From contig CAWFGS010000002.1 in the NCBI GenBank assembly GCA_963815535.1, forward strand, positions 248,001 through 312,000: a DNA stretch of 64,000 nucleotides, read 5' to 3'. A model generated the notes under the pieces. That model did no database searches, was not told the DNA's origin, and saw only the letters and a program-made list of their open reading frames with translations. Origin of the DNA: CAWFGS01 sp963815535 (GTDB taxonomy: Bacteria; Pseudomonadota; Alphaproteobacteria; Sphingomonadales; Sphingomonadaceae). Position numbers and translations under genes: made by a program. This document shows positions 27,139 to 37,405 of this stretch, piece after piece (position 1 is the stretch's first letter; each line of letters starts with the position of its first letter).

Positions 27139-27894
27139 TTAGCGTGCCCCGGCGCGCTGCAGGATCGGTTCGACCCCCGCCCACGTCGTTTCCTGCAACC
27201 GTATTCCCGTTCAGAAAGAAGCTCGGCGTGCCCTGAACTTGCAGTTCATCGCCCTGTTGCTGGGATCGGGTGGCGATATCGGAAATCGCGTCGGTATCTG
27301 CAAGACAGGTTTTGGCCTGATCTTCGCTCAGACCCGCGTTCGGCGAAGAAATCCATCATGCCCGATCGTTCGCGCGATAGCGACGAAACGCTGATCTTCG
27401 GGCAAGTTGCGTCGCCTGCTGGATGGCCGCGCCGTTCTGCTGAGCGGTGGCCATGACATCGTCGAACGCGAGCCAGGCCTGATCGGCGCGCGGAATGAAG
27501 CTGGCGATGTCGCCGCACCGCGCCATCGCCGCGATCGTCAGATCCAGCGGATCGCGGACGAGATTACGCAATTCGTAGCTGACACGGCCGGTGTTGATGT
27601 AATTTTCGCGCAAGGGTTCCGACCCTTCCTTCGCGAAGTCGGCGCAAACGTGGCAAGTGTGGGATGCATATTCGACCAGTTTCAGCGGCGCGTCGGGGTT
27701 GCCGATCACGGCGCCACCTTCGGGGGAAAGCGATGTAACCTCCGCCCATTCCTGTCCCGCTCGGCGCCTCGACTGCCGCGATCGCATCGCCTTCCAGCGG
27801 ATCCCGTTTCGGCTGCGCCATCGCCGCAGGATGCCAATGCCAGCGCGAGCGCGGGAGATTACGGCGGTTCGGACAGTCTGCGCGGCATGGTCAT
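27139..27894 (-). CDS. DsbA-like thioredoxin-fold protein with CHVC active site, several frameshifts
   Basis: Pieces in all three frames give a protein of about 245 residues. The start MTMPRRL leads, after a break, into a lipoprotein-like signal rich in Ala/Leu ending SCG. The core reads GNPDAPLKLVEYASHTCHVCADF, with the active site Cys-His-Val-Cys, then a helical insert (LTIAAMARCGDIASFI). The cis-proline block GTPSFFLNGN lies near the C-terminus. The fold is that of DsbA/DsbG-type periplasmic disulfide enzymes. At least four single-base breaks occur. A similar gene lies immediately upstream, so the two probably arose by duplication. Confidence 0.78.
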
Positions 27895-27968
27895 GCGAAT
27901 GGAACTCCTTCGTTGAGATACCGCCCGACGCGTAGCGCAATGGGCGAGTGTCTGTAAAGATTTGCCGG

Positions 27969-28695
27969 TCAACCGCCGAGACGCGGTGGTCGTCGCAGCC
28001 CTGGCGGCTTTGATCCCGGCATCGAGTTCGGCTGTAGCGCTGGCCCAATCATGCACCCGGTCCAGCAGCGCACCGTTCAGGCGAAGCTGGGCGTGCCCTT
28101 GAACCTGTATTCTTCGTACGACGCGCTGCGTCGCATCGACCAGCCGTTGCGCCATCGCTTCGTCACCCAGACAGCGGTCGAGTTCCGACCGGCCATAGCC
28201 GCGCCGTTCCATGATATCATAGAAACCCAGATCGGACGCGATGGCGCGGGTGCGGGCGCGCCAGTCCGTTCCGTTCCATCGTGCTTTCTGTCCGGCAGTC
28301 GCTTTCGCAGCGACCTCCAGCCATTTGCGGCTGCGCCAGCATCATGGCGGTGTGGTTGGCCGCGAAAATTTGCCGGGTTCGCCGCAATTGGTCAGCATGG
28401 CGGCGGTGAAAGTCGAGCGAATCGCGCACGATATGGCGGATTTCCAACTGCAACCGTGCCGGGTGCGATATAGGCGATGTTCGAGCGCCGCATCGCCTTC
28501 ATGCGAAAAAGTCGCGCAATGCGGGCAGGTGTAGCTGACGAATTCGATCGAGCGTCACGTCCGCATCGGGATTGCCGATCGTATGGCCCGATGGCGGTAC
28601 GTTCGACAGCGGCGTTCGCAGTTGCCGGTTCGCCCCGATCAGTGACAGCGCCGATACTGCCAGCAATGCCGCCTTTTGCAGAACTTGCCCATCAT
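27969..28695 (-). CDS. Second DsbA-like protein with CPHC active site, heavily frameshifted
   Basis: The corrected start is MMGKFCKKAALLAVSALSL, a signal peptide. It is followed by SGHTIGNPDADVTL, then SYTCPHCATFSHEG with the classical DsbA active site Cys-Pro-His-Cys. Later pieces are scattered over three frames and the C-terminus is uncertain; I used the stop at 27969. It should act in periplasmic disulfide formation. Its ATG overlaps the corrected DUF721 stop, so dciA and both DsbA-like genes form one unit. At least five breaks occur in about 730 bases, the densest in the window with those of mutY. Confidence 0.65.
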
Positions 28696-29260
28696 TCGTC
28701 CCTGTCCTGCGCTGTCCGTCATGCTGCGCGCGAGCGATTCCAGCACCGTGCGCAGTTCCGGATCGCCGATATCGCGCAGGCTGTCCCCCAGTTCCATCGG
28801 GATGGGTTTCAGCGACGGCGCGCTTGCCGGTTTGCGCGTATCGGTCGGCGGCTTAACCACGCCTTGCCGGATTTTGACGCGGGCGACGGCTTGATATCCG
28901 AAGAAGCGGTTCACCCGTTCCATGATTTCGGGGATCACATGCTGGATCAGCGGGGCATGGGCGGGCAGCACGACCAGTTGCAGGATGCCTTCCGCCTTTT
29001 CACCCGGCGGGAACCGGATCGCTTCGGGCGCGCAGACGCGGGCGTGGATTTCGCCGACGATTTCGGGCCAGCGGGTGACGACGTTGGACTGGACGAAGCC
29101 GAACCGGCGAAAGGCCGTGCGCCCGATCTGCGGCATCAGATCGGCAATCGGTTTGGCCGCGCCGCCGCGCGGGCGTGTATATTGGCGCGGCCTTCGCCTT
29201 GCGCAGGCGCGCGTTTTTTCGCGGCCGGTTTTGCCTCGGTTTCTGGTTGTCCCGTTCCAT
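28692..29260 (-). CDS. dciA: DUF721 protein (DciA-type helicase loader), frameshifted
   Basis: About 188 residues after correction. A basic N-terminus (MERDNQKPRQNRPRKNARL) leads into the DUF721 core: FGFVQSNVVTRWPEIVG, ILQLVVLPAHAPLIQHV, IMERVNRFFGYQAVARVKI. DciA proteins load the replicative helicase DnaB in bacteria that lack DnaC. Breaks near 29145 and 28705 put the N-terminus and the last residues in other frames. With the second corrected, the stop (TGA at 28692-28694) overlaps the next start. The start is 30 bases from the divergent mutY start, so both share a promoter region. Confidence 0.82.
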
Positions 29261-29290
29261 TATGCCGCACGCCCATGCCATAGGCGCGGC

Positions 29291-30362
29291 GTGACCGCCA
29301 GCTCCGACACCGACATCTCCGCACAGTCGCCGCGATCTGCTGGACTGGTATGATCGCAACGCGCGCGATTTGCCGTGGCGCGCCCGCCCGGAACGCCCGC
29401 GCCCGACCCCTATCGCGTATGGCTGTCGGAAGTGATGCTGCAACAGACGACGACCGCGGCGGTCATCCCCTATTTCGAACGGTTCACCGCGCGCTGGCCC
29501 GATATTGACGCGCTGGCCGCGCGCATCCGAAGCTGACGTCATGGCCGCCTGGGCCGGGCTGGGCTATTATTCGCGCGCCCGCAATCTGCATGCCTGCGCG
29601 CGGCAGGTTGCGGCGATGGGCGGCATTTCCCGATACCGAGGCGGAGCTGCGCAAGCTGCCCGGTCTGGGCGCCTACACCGCGGCGGCGATCGCCGCGATT
29701 GCGTTCGGCCGGCGGGCGGTGGTGGTCGACGCCAATGTGGAACGGGTGGTGTCGCGGCTGTTCGCGATTGACCGAGCCGCTACCGGGATCGCGCAAGGCG
29801 ATCCGCATTGCGACGGATACAATCACGCCGGACCTGCGCGCCGGCGATTTCGCGCAGGCGCATGATGGATCTGGGCGCGACGATCTGCACGAGCGCGCGC
29901 TCCGCAGCTGCCTGCTGTGCCCGGTTGCCGGACATTGCGCAGGGCGACGCGACCGGCGATCCCGAGCGATTGCCGGTCAAACCGCCCAGGAAGGCCAAAC
30001 CGATCGTCAGGGCACGGCCTATCTGGATCGAGCGGGACGGAGCGGTCTGGCTGGTGACGCGGCGGGCACGGGAATGCTGGGCGGAATGCGCGCTTTGCCG
30101 GACGATGGCTGGACAGCGCGCGCCGATGGCGTTCGGGCAACCGCCGATCGAGGGCAAGTGGGCAGGAGCCGGGGCATGGTGCGCCACACCTTCACGCATT
30201 CGGCGCTGGAACTGACGGTTTGGCGCACGTAGCGGTAGCGACGCAATCGCGCTGCCGAAGGCGGCGAATGGTGGCCGATCGACCCGACTGGACGAGGCCG
30301 GACTGCCGACCCTGTTCGCCAAGGCCGCGCGCCTGGCGCAGTCGCTGTGCAGATCTAGATAA
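29291..30362 (+). CDS. mutY: A/G-specific adenine glycosylase MutY, many frameshifts
   Basis: The MutY blocks are all present but spread over three frames. They are LLDWYDRNARDLPWRA, the catalytic glutamate block SEVMLQQTT, and AWAGLGYYSRARNLHACA. The helix-hairpin-helix KLPGLGAYTAAAIAAIAFG and VVDANVERVVSRLF with its aspartate follow, then the Fe-S cysteines around CLLCPVAGHC. A C-terminal MutT-like domain ends at the stop 30360-30362. The enzyme removes A paired with 8-oxoG. A GTG at 29291 is the likely start, in frame with the first block. At least seven breaks occur, mostly single inserted bases, with one deletion in a C-run near 29385. The full length near 350 residues is normal. Confidence 0.88.
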
Positions 30363-30578
30363 TCCCGCCGCCAAGCGACAGGCGGAGCATCGCGATCACC
30401 AACACGACCAGGCAGAAATTGCGCCCCCCGTTGGATGACGACAGCGCGCCGATGCCAGCGCCCGAGCACGGCGATCGGCAACACGATCCAGTTGCCCCAG
30501 CCGAGCAACGGAATGGCGGACGGGATGGCGAGCACCAGGGCGACGATACCGATCAGGATGGAAAACAATATTGAGCAT
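30355..30578 (-). CDS. Small membrane protein, about 74 residues, frameshifted
   Basis: The corrected protein starts MLNIVF and has two hydrophobic segments (ILIGIVALVLAIPSAIPLLG, then NFCLVVLVIAMLRLSLGGG). It has no known domain. Two frame changes are needed, one after the first six codons and one near 30455. An alternative is a TTG start at 30568 that avoids the first. The 3' end overlaps the mutY stop region on the other strand. The palindrome at 30579-30600 touches its start. Confidence 0.45.
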
Positions 30579-30600
30579 GTGTATTACATAGGTAACACAC
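30579..30600. promoter_or_regulatory. Palindromic operator-like site between divergent genes
   Basis: GTGTATTAC (30579-30587) and GTAACACAC (30592-30600) are inverted repeats with eight of nine bases paired and a 4-base spacer. The site lies between the small membrane protein gene (minus) and the serine hydrolase gene (plus), where a dimeric regulator of the TetR or MarR kind could bind. No regulator gene is adjacent. Confidence 0.4.
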
Positions 30601-30706
30601 CTTGCATGCGCGCAAGTGATCGGTGTCCGAATGCCGGCAATTGACCGTTCAGTGCGAATATCCCCAACGACCGTGTCAAAACGAATTTCACAAAGGAACT
30701 GGTCGC

Positions 30707-32049
30707 ATGGCATATCGCGAATTCGACGGATGCAGCTTTTTCCCGCCGGTCCCTGCTGCGCGGCGGTGCGTTGCTTGGGGCCGGTGCGGCGATGGCTGGC
30801 CTGCCGCTGGGCTCGGCAGCTTGGCGCAGAGGCAACGGCGCGCAGTGGACCAATGTTCGCGCGATGATCGACGAATTCGTGCCGACCGGCAAACTTGCCA
30901 ACATGATCGCCACGCTCGGCTGGAACCAGGACGCGCCGACGATCATCGCCACGGGCACGCCAGACGCATCGGGCAGCCGACCAATGCCGACGTCAATTCG
31001 CCTGTACCGCATCTATTCCATGACCAAACCGATTACCGGCATGGCGGTGATGATGCTGATCGACGACGGCAAGCTCGGCCTCGATCAGCCGCTGGCAGAA
31101 ATCCTGCCTGCTTTTGCCAATATGCAGGTGCAGGCGACGCCCGACGGTTCGCTGACCGATACCGTGCCGGCCATTCGCCCGATCACCATTCGGCACTTGC
31201 TGACCCACACCTCCGGCCTTGGTTACGGCATCGTCCAGAAAGGTCCGATCAAGGACGCTTACGAGGAAATGGGGCTGATCCCCGGACAGGTCAGCCGCTT
31301 GCCGATACCGGGCCTTGGCCGCGGGAAACCGGTCGAAAGCCTGGAACTGTTCGCGGACCGGCTGGCGACACTGCCGCTGGTCTACCAGCCGGGCACGCAG
31401 TGGAGCTATTCGGTCAGCCTCGACCTGCTCGGCCGCGTGATCGAGGTTGCATCGGGCATGGCGTTCGACCAATTCCTGGCAGAACGCATTTTCGACGCCC
31501 GCCGGAATGAACAGCACCTATTTCACGGTGCCCGAAAGCGGATCTCGGCCGATTGACCACCAATTACGGCGTGCTGGGCGGTCAGTTGCTGCCGATCGAT
31601 CCGCCTGAAACCTCCATCTATCGCGACGCGCCCGCCTTCCCGTTCGGCGGGGCGGGGCTGGTGTCGAGCCCGCGCGATTACGACCGGTTCCTGCGGATGC
31701 TGCTGGGCTACGGCAAGATCGACGGAACGCGCGTGATGGGCGAACTGGCCGTGCGCGTCGGCACGTCCAACCTGCTGCCCGATACTGCGACGACCGATGG
31801 CAGCTGGGTCGCGGGCGAGGGCTTCGGCGCGGGCGGCCGCGTCGGCCTGGGCGATCGGCGGGCACTTATGGCTGGGGCGGGGCGGCCGGCACGGTCGCTT
31901 TCGTCGATATGAAACGCGGCCTGCGCGCCACGATGCACACCCAATATATGCCGTCCGAAGCCTATCCGATCCACGACCGTTTCCCCAAGGCGGTGGTGGC
32001 CGATCTGATGGCAATGGACCGCGGCGCTGAGGGTGACGCATGCGGATGA
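30707..32049 (+). CDS. Serine hydrolase of the beta-lactamase/class C family, frameshifted
   Basis: About 446 residues after correction. A twin-arginine or Sec-like signal (RSLLRGGALLGAGAAMAG) comes first. The beta-lactamase family nucleophile block YRIYSMTKPITGMAV (SxxK) is near residue 105. The YSVSLDLLG block (YxN-like Tyr) is near residue 230. The late WGGAAGTVAFVD block replaces the KTG triad with a Gly-rich one. Such EstB/DAP-type enzymes are esterases or peptidases of the cell envelope. Breaks lie near 30755, 31500, 31548 and 31850. The stop overlaps the Nudix gene start by 10 bases. Confidence 0.85.
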
Positions 32050-32925
32050 TCACCGCCTTTGCCGGCAGCCCGCTCGACCGCGCCGATCATATCCGCGGTG
32101 ATCCCGACGCGCTGGCCGGGCTGATGAATTGGCGCGCGCGGCTGCTCCATCTCGACGGGCTGAACCCGGTCATGGATGATGCGGGCGCATTGTCGTGGGG
32201 CAGTCTGGCCGATGCGCCGGACGATGCGGAACTGGTGTTTCTGGGCTTGATGGAAGGCAAGGCGTGCTTCGCCGCGGTGGAGGCGCAAGGCGCGACCGGA
32301 CCCGCCTATGCCGATCCGCGCGTCTGGCAGGCGATGAGCGTGCTCAGCCCGCCGTGATCTCGCCATCTACGGCGCGGCGCGCAGTCTGGTCGATTGGCAT
32401 GCGCGCCACCGGTTCTGCGCGCGTTGCGGGGCGCGCGACCGCAGCTGGCCAAGGGCGGCTGGCAGCGCGATTGCCCATCCTGCGAGGCGCAGCATTTCCC
32501 GCGCACCGATCCGGTCACGATCATGCTGGTCGAACATGACGGCAAGCTGCTGCTGGGCCGCCAGCCGCGCTTCCCGCCGCGCATGTATTCCGCGCTGGCA
32601 GGCTTCGTCGAACCGGGCGAAACCATCGAGGAAGCGGTCGCGCGCGAAGTGCACGAGGAGGCGGGGGTGCCGGTGCGCGATGTGACTATCATCGCCAGCC
32701 AGCCATGGCCGTTCCCCAGCCAGCTGATGATCGGCTGTCATGCGGTGGCGGAGGATGCGCGACTCACCATCGACCGCACCGAACTGGACGATGCGCGCTG
32801 GTTCACCCGCGAGGAATTGCAGGACTGCGCGTGGCGGCAGGCCGCGACGGGGACGGAGCTGCTGATCTTCCCGCCGCGAATTCGCGATCGCCCACAATCT
32901 GGTGACATGGTGGCTCGATCGATGA
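32040..32925 (+). CDS. nudC: NAD(+) diphosphatase NudC-like Nudix hydrolase, frameshifted
   Basis: About 295 residues after correction. An N-terminal domain leads into a zinc ribbon with CARCGA and CPSCEAQHFPRTDP. The Nudix box is GFVEPGETIEEAVAREVHEEAG (quoted in part: GFVEPGETIEEAV, then REVHEEAG). The tail SQPWPFPSQLMIGC is the NudC signature SQPWPFPxS. The enzyme cleaves NAD(H) and removes NAD caps from RNA. Breaks lie near 32352, 32430 and 32878. The corrected C-terminus ends at 32925, just before the DsbA-fold gene. It is probably co-transcribed with both neighbours. Confidence 0.88.
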
Positions 32926-32939
32926 GACGCCGCAGTCGC

Positions 32940-33607
32940 ATGCCGCAGCCTGACGATCGACATCTGGTCCGACGTGATGTGCCCGTGGTGCCTGATCGGA
33001 TATGGTCAGTTGCAGAAGGGGCTGGCGCTGCTCGACGGCGAGATCGAGGCGGATATTCGCTGGCGACCGTTCGAACTCAATCCCGGACATGCCGGCGGAG
33101 GGGCAGGACCAGCAGGAACATATCGCGCACAAATACCGCCGCCCTCCCGAAGAGGCGCAGCGGTGCGCGCCCAGATGCGCCGCATTGCGGAGGATGCGGG
33201 GGTGTCGCTCGATTATTCTGGCGACGATGATCGGTCCTGCGATGATGTGGAACACGTTCGACGCGCACAAATTGCTGGGCTGGGCGCTGGAGAAGGCGGG
33301 GCGGACAAGCAGACCGAACTGAAGCTGGCCCTGTTCGCCGCGCATTTCGACCAGCGGCGCAATCATGGGCGACCACGAGGTGCTGCTGGATGATCGCAGA
33401 CGAGCGTCGGACTGGATCGCGCCGCCGCCAGCGGCGCTCGACGATCCGGAACTTGCCGCTCACGTCCGCGCCGAACAGCGTCAGGCCATCGACATGAACG
33501 TCACCGGCGTTCCGGCGATGGTGGTGGAGGGCAAGTTCATGATTCCCGGCGCGCAGGAGCCGGAAATCTACGCCAATGCGCTGCGCCGGGTGGCGTCACG
33601 GGTTTAA
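32940..33607 (+). CDS. DsbA-fold oxidoreductase of the FrnE type, heavily frameshifted
   Basis: About 220 residues after correction. The start is MPQLTIDIWSDVMCPWC (one C removed near 32949), with the active site Cys-Pro-Trp-Cys. RWRPFELNPDMP and MMWNTFDAHKLLGWALE follow, and the cis-proline block VTGVPAMVVEGKFMIPGAQ is near the C-terminus. This subgroup is cytoplasmic (no signal peptide) and related to FrnE and to 2-hydroxychromene-2-carboxylate isomerase; a redox or isomerase role is inferred. At least six breaks are seen. The 3' end at 33607 is a clean TAA. Downstream the base composition drops sharply. Confidence 0.82.
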
Positions 33608-33713
33608 AGTTCGCTGTCTGCTATCGACCCAATTTCAGTCATTCGCCTTAAGGTCTTTCGACGCTCAAAAGCGGTCATACCCCTTCTTGGTAAACCTGCG
33701 ATCTTCGTAAGAC

Positions 33714-34802
33714 CTACACGCAAAGCTGTTCAAAATTGAAAACTACGCTCGATCGGTCTGTAACAAAGGCTTTGAACATTTCAATCAATGCTTCCGGCTG
33801 TTCATCGATCAAAAAATGCGTTGCGCCGAGAAGTTCGCGCGTGGTCACGTTTGTAGCGACGCGCTGCAGGTTCTTACCAATTTCGGTGCCTTGCGACATT
33901 TCACCGCCAACCGCCAAGATAGGCGTGCCAACCTTTTCGTTCTCAAGTGCTGCGGTCTGGTCGATAGTAGCGAAGTACCTCTCTGTAGACACCAAACCAG
34001 CCATGGATCATCACGTGGACTGTTAAGATCGGGAGCAAATATTTGTCGCGCGCGTTCGGTCACTGCATCGTCTATCGCCGAACACTTGTCATAGAACCAC
34101 GAGATGTAACCGAGTTCGTTTCCTAGGACCAATGTTTCGGTCATGGAGGGCGACTGGGCCATCATCCACCACCACAAGCCGCCCATGACCGTATTCTCGC
34201 GTGTCATCTTGATCTTGTTGGCAATGTTGTCCGGCAACATGGCCGGTTCTTCCAGATATGTCAGCGTCGTAACGCGGTCGGGATAATTTGCCGCAAGCAA
34301 CAGCGCTGGGGGAGCACCCATATCATGGGCCATGACGTGATATGATGAATGACCCAGCCCTTCCATCAAGCTGGCGAAATCAGTGGCGAGTGTTTCGTCC
34401 ATCGTAACCGTCATCGGTAATTTCGCTCCCGCCATAACCACGCATATCCGGCACAATAAGGTAGTAATCCTCCGCCAGTGTTTCGGCGACCTTACTCCAG
34501 CTGAAAGCGTTCCCAAGGAAGCCATGAATAAGCAGCAATCGCGGGCCGTTCGCGTTTCCGCCTGTGGCGACACTATACCGGACACCATTTGCTTCGACCT
34601 GTCGCAGATCGAAGCCTGATTGTTCGGCAAGATACGACGCGCCACCGCCGTCGGCAGAGTAGACATTTTGTTCAGCAACCTGCTGAGTAGGGTCCTGAGC
34701 TTGAGCAGTGAACGGGACTGTAACCATAATTAACGCAGCTAGCGTGAAAGTTGCCCACCGAGAAAAGTTGGCCGCGAAGAAATTTGTTCGTTCTATACCC
34801 AT
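33714..34802 (-). CDS. Secreted alpha/beta hydrolase of the epoxide-hydrolase type, AT-richer
   Basis: About 360 residues after two corrections (near 34400 and 33990). A signal peptide is clear (WATFTLAALIMVTVPFTAQAQ). The oxyanion block is LLIHGFLGNAFSW. The nucleophile elbow reads VMAHDMGAPPALLLA, with Asp where serine hydrolases have Ser, as in epoxide hydrolases and haloalkane dehalogenases. The late histidine is in LLGATHFLIDEQPE. The substrate is unknown. The base composition is clearly lower in GC than the surrounding genes, suggesting recent acquisition. A ribosome-binding site (AGAAGGA) precedes the ATG. The 140 bases upstream to 34944 hold no gene; they contain a small inverted repeat at 34860-34872. 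Confidence 0.8.
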
Positions 34803-34944
34803 CGATTGTTCCTTCTGTGCTAAGTCTTAATACGAAACCATTCAGGATCATAGCGAGTTCCTAACGACTAGGGATTGTCAGCTATGCTTTTCTAAAACCG
34901 AACAGTCCACTTTCCACCCACGGTGGGCCATCACCGCAGCCCAA

Positions 34945-35340
34945 TCAATCCAGCCCCAGCTTCCGCAGCTTGTTCATCAGCTTGCCCGGCAGCACGTCGC
35001 CCTGCTGCGCGTCTGCGGCCAGATCGGCGGGCGCTTTGTCCTCGGCCAGATATCGCCAGCCCTGATGCGCGCGTTTGTAGCGGGGTTCGACCAGGATCAG
35101 GCGCGGCTCCAGGCGGATGTTCCAGCGCCGGTCCTCGCGCTGTTCGAACGCCATGATCGGGCTGCGCGCGACGATGGCGTGGTCGTGTATCCAGTATAGC
35201 GAGCCGCCCGTCATCTCCTCGTGCCGTTTGGGCAGATACCGCGTCGTCATCAGCGCGCCGTCCGGCTGCCCCTCCACCCAGGCGCGCAGGGTGTGAATGC
35301 TCTCGCTGCGATAGGCGATCTTGGTCATCGACAGCGGCAT
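34945..35340 (-). CDS. DUF1489-family protein
   Basis: The intact 131-residue protein has the DUF1489 pattern: YLPKRHEEMTGGSLYWIHDH near residue 40, then RLILVEPRYKRAHQGWRYL near residue 80. The family is confined to alphaproteobacteria and has no known function. The start codon directly follows the mgtE stop on the same strand, so it is the second gene of an mgtE transcript. Confidence 0.88.
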   Translation of the reverse strand: MPLSMTKIAYRSESIHTLRAWVEGQPDGALMTTRYLPKRHEEMTGGSLYWIHDHAIVARSPIMAFEQREDRRWNIRLEPRLILVEPRYKRAHQGWRYLAEDKAPADLAADAQQGDVLPGKLMNKLRKLGLD

Positions 35341-36846
35341 CTATCCGACCACTCCGCTGGCGACCGCGAGCCCCAGAAATGCGAAGAAGCCCATCGAATC
35401 CGTAATCATCGTCACGAACACGCTGCTGGCGACGGCGGGATCCTGATCCAGCCGGTCGAAGATTACGGGCACCAGCACGCCGGCCAGTCCCGCGACGATG
35501 ACGTTCACCACCATCGCGACGGCGATCACGGCGCCCAACATCGGTGTGAAGATCAACGCGGTCGCAATGCCGATCAGCACCGCGATGGTAATGCCGTTCA
35601 GCACCGCGACGCGCAGCTCGCGCAGCAATATGCGGCCCGTATTCGCCCGCGTCAGCTGGTTCATCGCCAGCGCGCGCACGCTGACCGCCATCGTTTGCGT
35701 ACCGGCATTGCCGCCGATGCTGGCAACGATCGGCATCAGCACGGCCAGCGCCACCAGCTGTTCGATCGCCGCGCCGAATGCTGCGATGATCAGGCTGGCA
35801 ACCAGCGCCGTGCCTAAATTCGCGATCAGCCAGCGAACGCGCGCGGAATAGGCTTCGCGGATGGGTTCGTTGATGTCGCCATCGCCCGCACCCGACAGCA
35901 GCAGCGCGTCCTCGCCCGCTTCTTCGGCGATGATGTGGACGATGTCGTCGGCAGTCAGCTGGCCGACCAGGCGACCGCTTTCATCGACCACGGCGGCGGA
36001 GATCAGGCCGTATTTCTGGAACATCAGCGCGACCTCTTCCTGATCGCTGGCGACCGGGATCAACGTCTGGTCGCGCTTCATGACATCGGTCAGCATAACG
36101 GATCGCGGGGTCAGCAGCACCCATGACAGCATGCATGTGCCGATCGGATGGTGCGCCTGATCGACCACGAACACTTCCAGGAAATCCTGCCCGACCTCGC
36201 CCGCTTCGCCGCGCAGCCGCAAATAGTCGATCAGATCGCCAACGGTCATGTGTCCCGGCACAGCCACGAAATCGCGGCCCATCAAACGCCCGGCGGTTTC
36301 TTCGGGATAAGCGAGCGCGCTTTCGATCGCGGCGCGGTCGTCGGGCTCCAGCTCCGCCAGAATGGCCTGCTGGTCCGCGTCGTCCAGATCTTCGATCAGC
36401 TGGACGGCGTCGTCGGTTTCCAATTGCTCGGCGATGGCGGCGACGGCATGGGCGGGCAGGGCCTCCATCATGTCTTCGCGCACGAAATCGTTGAGTTCGG
36501 CAACCACGTCGCTCGACATCAGATCGCCGATTGCGGCGGCCAGCATGACGCGATCGTTCCGGTCGAACAGTTCCAGCAAATCGGCGATGTCGGCGGGATG
36601 GAGCGGTTCGACCAGATCGTACACCGCATCGTCGTCATCCGCGCCAATCGCATCGCGAACCGCGCGGACGTAAGCGGGTTTCAGCCGGTTTTCCTCGTCC
36701 AGCCGTTCGTCGTCGATGCGATCGTCCGGGCGGGCGTCGGTATGCTCCTCGCCGCCATCGTCGGGCCCACCATCGCCGGACCGCGCGGCGATCAGCAATT
36801 CGCCGTCGTCGCCGGCTGGATCATGGGGGCGCGTCTCGTCCGTCAT
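35341..36846 (-). CDS. mgtE: Magnesium transporter MgtE
   Basis: This intact 501-residue protein has the MgtE layout. An acidic N-terminal tail comes first, then the MgtE_N helical bundle (LVEPLHPADIADLLELFDRND), two CBS domains (roughly residues 195-320), and five membrane helices. The conserved block ASIGGNAGTQTMAVSVRAL is near residue 395. It imports Mg2+ across the inner membrane and gates itself by Mg2+ bound between the N and CBS domains. I chose the ATG at 36846; the frame stays open another 29 codons, but those residues lack family features. Confidence 0.95.
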   Translation of the reverse strand: MTDETRPHDPAGDDGELLIAARSGDGGPDDGGEEHTDARPDDRIDDERLDEENRLKPAYVRAVRDAIGADDDDAVYDLVEPLHPADIADLLELFDRNDRVMLAAAIGDLMSSDVVAELNDFVREDMMEALPAHAVAAIAEQLETDDAVQLIEDLDDADQQAILAELEPDDRAAIESALAYPEETAGRLMGRDFVAVPGHMTVGDLIDYLRLRGEAGEVGQDFLEVFVVDQAHHPIGTCMLSWVLLTPRSVMLTDVMKRDQTLIPVASDQEEVALMFQKYGLISAAVVDESGRLVGQLTADDIVHIIAEEAGEDALLLSGAGDGDINEPIREAYSARVRWLIANLGTALVASLIIAAFGAAIEQLVALAVLMPIVASIGGNAGTQTMAVSVRALAMNQLTRANTGRILLRELRVAVLNGITIAVLIGIATALIFTPMLGAVIAVAMVVNVIVAGLAGVLVPVIFDRLDQDPAVASSVFVTMITDSMGFFAFLGLAVASGVVG

Positions 36847-36952
36847 CGCCGTTGCATCTAGTCGCGGCGGGCGTGGCAGGCAAACGGATAGCGGGGATGA
36901 CTTATCGGCCGTGCGCTCTATATCGGGCGTCAAACCAACAGGAGATCCATAG

Positions 36953-37405
36953 ATGGCCGATCAGAAACTTACCCTATCTCTCGACAGCGGCGGCGATGTC
37001 GTCATCAAACTGCGCCCCGATCTCGCGCCAGGTCACGTCGAACGCATTACCGAACTTGCGGGCGAAGGCTTCTACGACGGCGTGGTGTTCCATCGCGTGA
37101 TCCCCGGCTTCATGGCCCAGGGCGGCGATCCGACCGGCACGGGGATGAGCGGCAGCGACAAGCCCGATCTGAAGGCGGAGTTCAATTCCGAACCGCACAC
37201 CCGCGGCACCTGCTCGATGGCCCGCACGCAAGCGCCCGACAGCGCGAACAGCCAGTTCTTCATCTGTTTCGACGACAGCCATTTCCTGGACGGGCAATAC
37301 ACCGTCTGGGGCCAGGTCGAATCGGGTATGGAACATGTCGATGCCCTGCCCAAGGGCGAACCGCCGGCGACTCCGGGCAAGATCGTCAAGGCGACCGTTT
37401 CCTGA
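36953..37405 (+). CDS. ppiB: Cyclophilin-type peptidyl-prolyl isomerase
   Basis: The intact 150-residue protein has the single cyclophilin domain: FYDGVVFHRVIPGFMAQGGDP (shown here as FHRVIPGFMAQGGDPTGTG), the TCSMARTQAPDSANSQFFIC block, and LDGQYTVWGQV. It speeds proline isomerisation during folding. There is no signal peptide, so it is cytoplasmic. Its stop overlaps the start of the lipase-like gene (TGATG). The 106 bases between it and the divergent mgtE start are the likely promoter region for both. Confidence 0.95.
   Translation: MADQKLTLSLDSGGDVVIKLRPDLAPGHVERITELAGEGFYDGVVFHRVIPGFMAQGGDPTGTGMSGSDKPDLKAEFNSEPHTRGTCSMARTQAPDSANSQFFICFDDSHFLDGQYTVWGQVESGMEHVDALPKGEPPATPGKIVKATVS

Noticed and set aside
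27160..27180. T-arm-like GGTTCGA sequence
   Set aside because: No cloverleaf forms around it, and the bases encode the C-terminus of the DsbA-like protein on the minus strand.
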